From RH-AL1 sp965198485 (GTDB taxonomy: Bacteria > Pseudomonadota > Alphaproteobacteria > Rhizobiales > Beijerinckiaceae), in NCBI GenBank assembly GCA_965198485.1, contig CBDAPQ010000005.1:1116001-1180000 (forward strand): a stretch of 64,000 nucleotides of DNA. The letters run 5' to 3'. This document shows, piece by piece, positions 61,519 to 64,000 of the stretch. Positions within the stretch are counted from its first letter, which is position 1; every line of letters starts with the position of its first letter. The position numbers and the translations under genes were made by a program. A model generated the notes under the pieces. That model did not search any database and was not told where the DNA came from. It saw nothing but the letters and a program-made list of their open reading frames with translations.

Positions 61519-62325
61519 CTAACCCCCAGCCGCGCCCAGCCGCGCCAGCGCCTCCTCGTGCAGCCGCTTGTCGCCGCACGCGATGACGTCACCGCCCTTC
61601 GAGGCGTCGCCGCCGTTCCAGCTCGTCATGATGCCGCCGGCGCCTTCGACGACCGGGATCAGCGCCACGATATCGTAGGGCTGCACGCCGGACTCCACCA
61701 CGCAATCGACGTGGCCGGCGGCGAGCATGGCGAAGGCGTAGCAATCGACCCCGTAGCGGGTCAGCCTGGCCTCGGCTTCGAGGCGGCGCAACGCTTCGAG
61801 CTTGTCCTCCGCGTAGAGCAGGGGCGATGTCGTCATGAGGGTCGCCTCCTTCAGCGTCGGACACTTGCGCGTCGCCAGCCGGCGGATGCCGCGCGATATC
61901 CCGAGACCGGTGCCGCGCCATTGCGCCTTGGTGCCGTCTCCCACGAAACGCTCCTGGGTGAATGGTTGCACCATCATGCCGTAGCAAGGCCGCCCCTTGT
62001 GCAGGAGGCCGATCAGCACACCCCAGGTCGGCAGACCGGAGATGAAGGCCTTGGTGCCGTCGATGGGATCGAGCACCCAGACGTATTCGGCATCGGCGTT
62101 CTTGGCGCCGAACTCCTCGCCGATGATGCCGTGGTCGGGAAATTGCCGCTCGATCATGCGGCGCATCGCGACCTCGGCGGCGCGGTCGGCCTCGGTGACG
62201 GGATCGTAGCGGCCGCCCTTGTTCTTGTCCTCGGTACCGATGGCGGTCCGGAAGAACGGCAGGATCGTCTCTGTCGCGGCATCGCCCAAACGGTCGACGA
62301 ACGCGGCGAAATCAACGGCGGACAT
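61519..62325 (-). CDS. hisN: histidinol-phosphatase, inositol monophosphatase type
   Basis: A 268-residue phosphatase. IGEEFGAKNADAEYVWVLDP with DPIDGTKAF are the metal-binding motifs; GVDCYAFAMLAAGHVDCVVE and QPYDIVALIPVVEGAGG complete the fold. This subgroup is usually annotated HisN (histidinol phosphate to histidinol) in alphaproteobacteria, although a general inositol monophosphatase cannot be excluded. The start at 62325 is the family start. Confidence 0.85.
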   Translation of the reverse strand: MSAVDFAAFVDRLGDAATETILPFFRTAIGTEDKNKGGRYDPVTEADRAAEVAMRRMIERQFPDHGIIGEEFGAKNADAEYVWVLDPIDGTKAFISGLPTWGVLIGLLHKGRPCYGMMVQPFTQERFVGDGTKAQWRGTGLGISRGIRRLATRKCPTLKEATLMTTSPLLYAEDKLEALRRLEAEARLTRYGVDCYAFAMLAAGHVDCVVESGVQPYDIVALIPVVEGAGGIMTSWNGGDASKGGDVIACGDKRLHEEALARLGAAGG

Positions 62326-62449
62326 GAGAGGCCTCCTGCCGTGAGCAACGGCGGTTCGCGCGAGGCGCCAAGTGCCACGCCGCCGAGGCGGTCGCAACAC
62401 GCTGGCGGTCGACAATCCTGGCGCTATGCGCTTGCCATGCCGAAAAACA

Positions 62450-62627
62450 ACGATTGCCTTGCATGCGTGCCACGACAGCCAGCACCGCGATCCCTGCTCT
62501 TGATCTTTGTGCGGTGCACATGCATCCTGCTGCGGTGCGGCAGGGGTTTGCTGTCGCCGATGCCCTTCTCGGGCGTTTCCTCCCTAGACTTGGGCCGCCT
62601 GTGCGATGCATGGGCGGCTCTTTTTTT
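62450..62627 (+). ncRNA. ssrS: 6S-like RNA (ssrS candidate)
   Basis: The 340-base gap between hisN and the amidohydrolase holds a long irregular hairpin on the plus strand: CGACAGC at 62473-62479 pairs with GCTGTCG at 62550-62556, and CCCTGC at 62492-62497 with GCAGGG at 62540-62545, leaving uneven loops as in the 6S RNA open-complex mimic. A strong terminator follows, oriented for a plus-strand transcript that no protein gene explains. 6S RNA binds the sigma70 holoenzyme. Ends are approximate. Confidence 0.5.
62592..62627 (+). terminator. Rho-independent terminator
   Basis: Stem GGGCCGCC (62592-62599) and GGGCGGCTC (62612-62620) is followed by seven T (62621-62627). It points along the plus strand; read the other way there is no U-run. 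It ends the proposed 6S-like RNA. Confidence 0.8.
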
Positions 62628-62665
62628 GTAACAGCTTCTTTTCGGCGCCTGCTGGCTTCGAGGCG

Positions 62666-63592
62666 CTATTCCGCAGCCGCCTTGCGCAGCACCGAGGCAT
62701 CGCCGGCTGCCACCAAGGCCGCGAGCACCATGGTGATGTCGGCCTTGACCGTCGTGAAGCGGGCGGTGCGCTCGATGGTCCGCTCGTCCATGTAGAGCGC
62801 GCGGTTGACCTCGATCTGGATGGCATGGACGCCGGATTGCGGCGCACCGTAATGCTCGGTGATGAAGCCGCCGGCGTAGGGCTTGTTGCGATGCACGGCG
62901 TAGCCGCCGCGGCGCATGGCCTCCTCGAGCAGTTCGACGAAGCTCCCCTCGGCGCTGACGCCGTAGCGGTCGCCGACCACGAAATCGGTCTTGATCCGGC
63001 GATCGGCCGAAGCGGCGACGGTCGGCGTCGAGGGCATGGAATGGCAATCGATCAGCAGGGCGTAGCCGAACTGCCGCTGCGCCCGCTCCACGAGCCCGCG
63101 CAGGGCGGCGTGATAGGGCTTGTAGAGCCGCTCGATGCGCTCCAACCCCTCGGCCACCGTGAGTCGCCCGGCGTAGATCTCCTGCGAATCACCGACCACC
63201 CGCGCGATGGTGCCCAGGCCGCCGGCGACGCGCACCGAGCGCGTGTTGGCGAAGGCCGGCAGCTTCCCCTCGAACATGCGCGGATCGAGTTCGTAGGGCT
63301 CGCGATTGAGATCGAGGTAGGCGCGCGGAAAGCGGGCACGGATGAGAGGAGCGCCGAGGCTCGTGGCACCGGCGAACAGGTCGTCGACGAAAGCGTCCTC
63401 GGATCGGCGCAGGGCGACGGCGTCGAGCCGCGCGCTGTCGAGGAAGCGCTGGGGATAGATCGAGCCCGAATGCGGCGAGGAAAGCACGAGAGGGCAGAGT
63501 GGCCGCGCCGGCTCGATGATGTCGAAAGGCGGATCGAGCTCGGGCTCTCCCGTACCGCCGCCGTCCTGCCCCGGCGAGGATCCGCCGTCCAT
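62666..63592 (-). CDS. N-formylglutamate amidohydrolase family protein
   Basis: A 308-residue protein: CPLVLSSPHSGSIYPQRFLD, SEDAFVDDLFAGATSLGAPL, ARFPRAYLDLNREPYELDP, YALLIDCHSMPSTPT and IQIEVNRALYMDERT. These are the metal-binding and catalytic blocks of the N-formylglutamate amidohydrolase (FGase) family. The start at 63592 has GGGGAG upstream. It is divergent from cpdR, a pairing common in rhizobia. A role in histidine breakdown is possible but no hut genes are near. Confidence 0.88.
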   Translation of the reverse strand: MDGGSSPGQDGGGTGEPELDPPFDIIEPARPLCPLVLSSPHSGSIYPQRFLDSARLDAVALRRSEDAFVDDLFAGATSLGAPLIRARFPRAYLDLNREPYELDPRMFEGKLPAFANTRSVRVAGGLGTIARVVGDSQEIYAGRLTVAEGLERIERLYKPYHAALRGLVERAQRQFGYALLIDCHSMPSTPTVAASADRRIKTDFVVGDRYGVSAEGSFVELLEEAMRRGGYAVHRNKPYAGGFITEHYGAPQSGVHAIQIEVNRALYMDERTIERTARFTTVKADITMVLAALVAAGDASVLRKAAAE

Positions 63593-63790
63593 GTCGCGCA
63601 CTCCCCGCATTCGCCCAAGCAAGCATATATGACGAGGGCGTCGCAACACCCCTCTGTCAAAGGCGGCGCGAACGTGGCATCAAGCGGCACCGCGCGAATG
63701 CTCGCCGTGCATCCTTGCGTCTGCCCGCGATCCTACACCTGACCTTAATCTTCCCGCACCACCTCTCCACGCATCGATCGTAGAGCGCAC

Positions 63791-64000
63791 ATGACAGACC
63801 TCGAGAGCACGGTGAACGGCAAGATCCTCCTGGCCGAGGACGACAACGACATGCGCCGCTTCCTCGCCAAAGCGCTGCAGAACGCCGGCTACGACGTGTC
63901 GTCCTTCGACAACGGGCTCAGCGCCTACAACCGCCTGCGCGAGGAGCCCTTCGAGCTACTTCTGACCGATATCGTCATGCCGGAGATGGACGGCATCGAG
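63791..64000 (+). CDS. cpdR: response regulator CpdR (3' truncated by the window)
   Basis: The first 70 residues of a single-domain receiver: NGKILLAEDDNDMRRFLAKA, FDNGLSAYNRLREEPFELLL, TDIVMPEMDGIE, with the phospho-acceptor Asp in LTDIVMPEMDG. The pattern FDNG.SAY.RLREEPF is typical of rhizobial CpdR, which in its unphosphorylated form directs ClpXP proteolysis of CtrA and other targets. It receives phosphate from the CckA-ChpT relay; cckA is at 7.5 kb. The gene continues past the window. Confidence 0.92.
   Translation, partial: MTDLESTVNGKILLAEDDNDMRRFLAKALQNAGYDVSSFDNGLSAYNRLREEPFELLLTDIVMPEMDGIE

Overview
The window is a GC-rich chromosome segment of an alphaproteobacterium, most likely order Hyphomicrobiales (Rhizobiales). 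The main clues are the cell-cycle proteins CckA (7529-10036), CpdR (63791 to the window end) and GapR (4483-4749), two perfect CtrA boxes (TTAA-N7-TTAAC), a rhizobial-type single-cysteine DksA, and the gene pairing N-formylglutamate amidohydrolase/CpdR. No tRNA, rRNA, IS element or CRISPR array was seen.

Layout. 1-32.5 kb is ordinary chromosome: a truncated S10 peptidase, cobT, a HerA-like ATPase, gapR, dksA, a FliO-like protein divergent from cckA with a CtrA box between them, an HxlR/GST pair with a likely operator, pgm, a transglutaminase, accA, several esterases and small proteins, anmK, a rhodanese, a frameshifted ubiG, a cobalamin riboswitch with a DUF1636-cobH-cobI operon, and a copper-type cluster (DUF2946, outer-membrane protein, copC, copD). 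33.5-35 kb is an AT-rich island carrying a toxin-antitoxin-chaperone (TAC) module with a SecB-like third gene.

35.1-58.8 kb is a one-directional (minus strand) phage structural cluster in the order of the Rhodobacter gene transfer agent (GTA): terminase, portal, protease, capsid, connector, tail closure, major tail protein, gp10, gp10.1, tape measure, TIM-barrel protein, DUF2460, DUF2163, NlpC/P60, hub, fibre, endolysin and holin. No integrase, repressor, replication gene or small terminase was found, so it looks like a domesticated prophage or GTA-like element. Its gene junctions are filled with dispersed palindromic repeats and accessory pairs: VapBC, an antitoxin with a broken ParE, and a portal protein whose C-terminus looks like a polymorphic-toxin tip followed by a possible immunity gene.

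58.8-64 kb returns to housekeeping genes: murA, a small basic protein, a DUF29 protein, hisN, a 6S-like RNA with its terminator, an N-formylglutamate amidohydrolase and the start of cpdR. cckA and cpdR belong to the phosphorelay that controls CtrA; the same relay controls GTA production in Rhodobacter, which makes their position on both sides of the GTA-like cluster worth noting.

Caveat: several reading frames are broken by single-base insertions (ubiG at 27273, capsid near 53105, TAC toxin at 34560-34567). A frameshift in ubiG, a gene normally needed for ubiquinone synthesis, suggests that some of these may be assembly errors.
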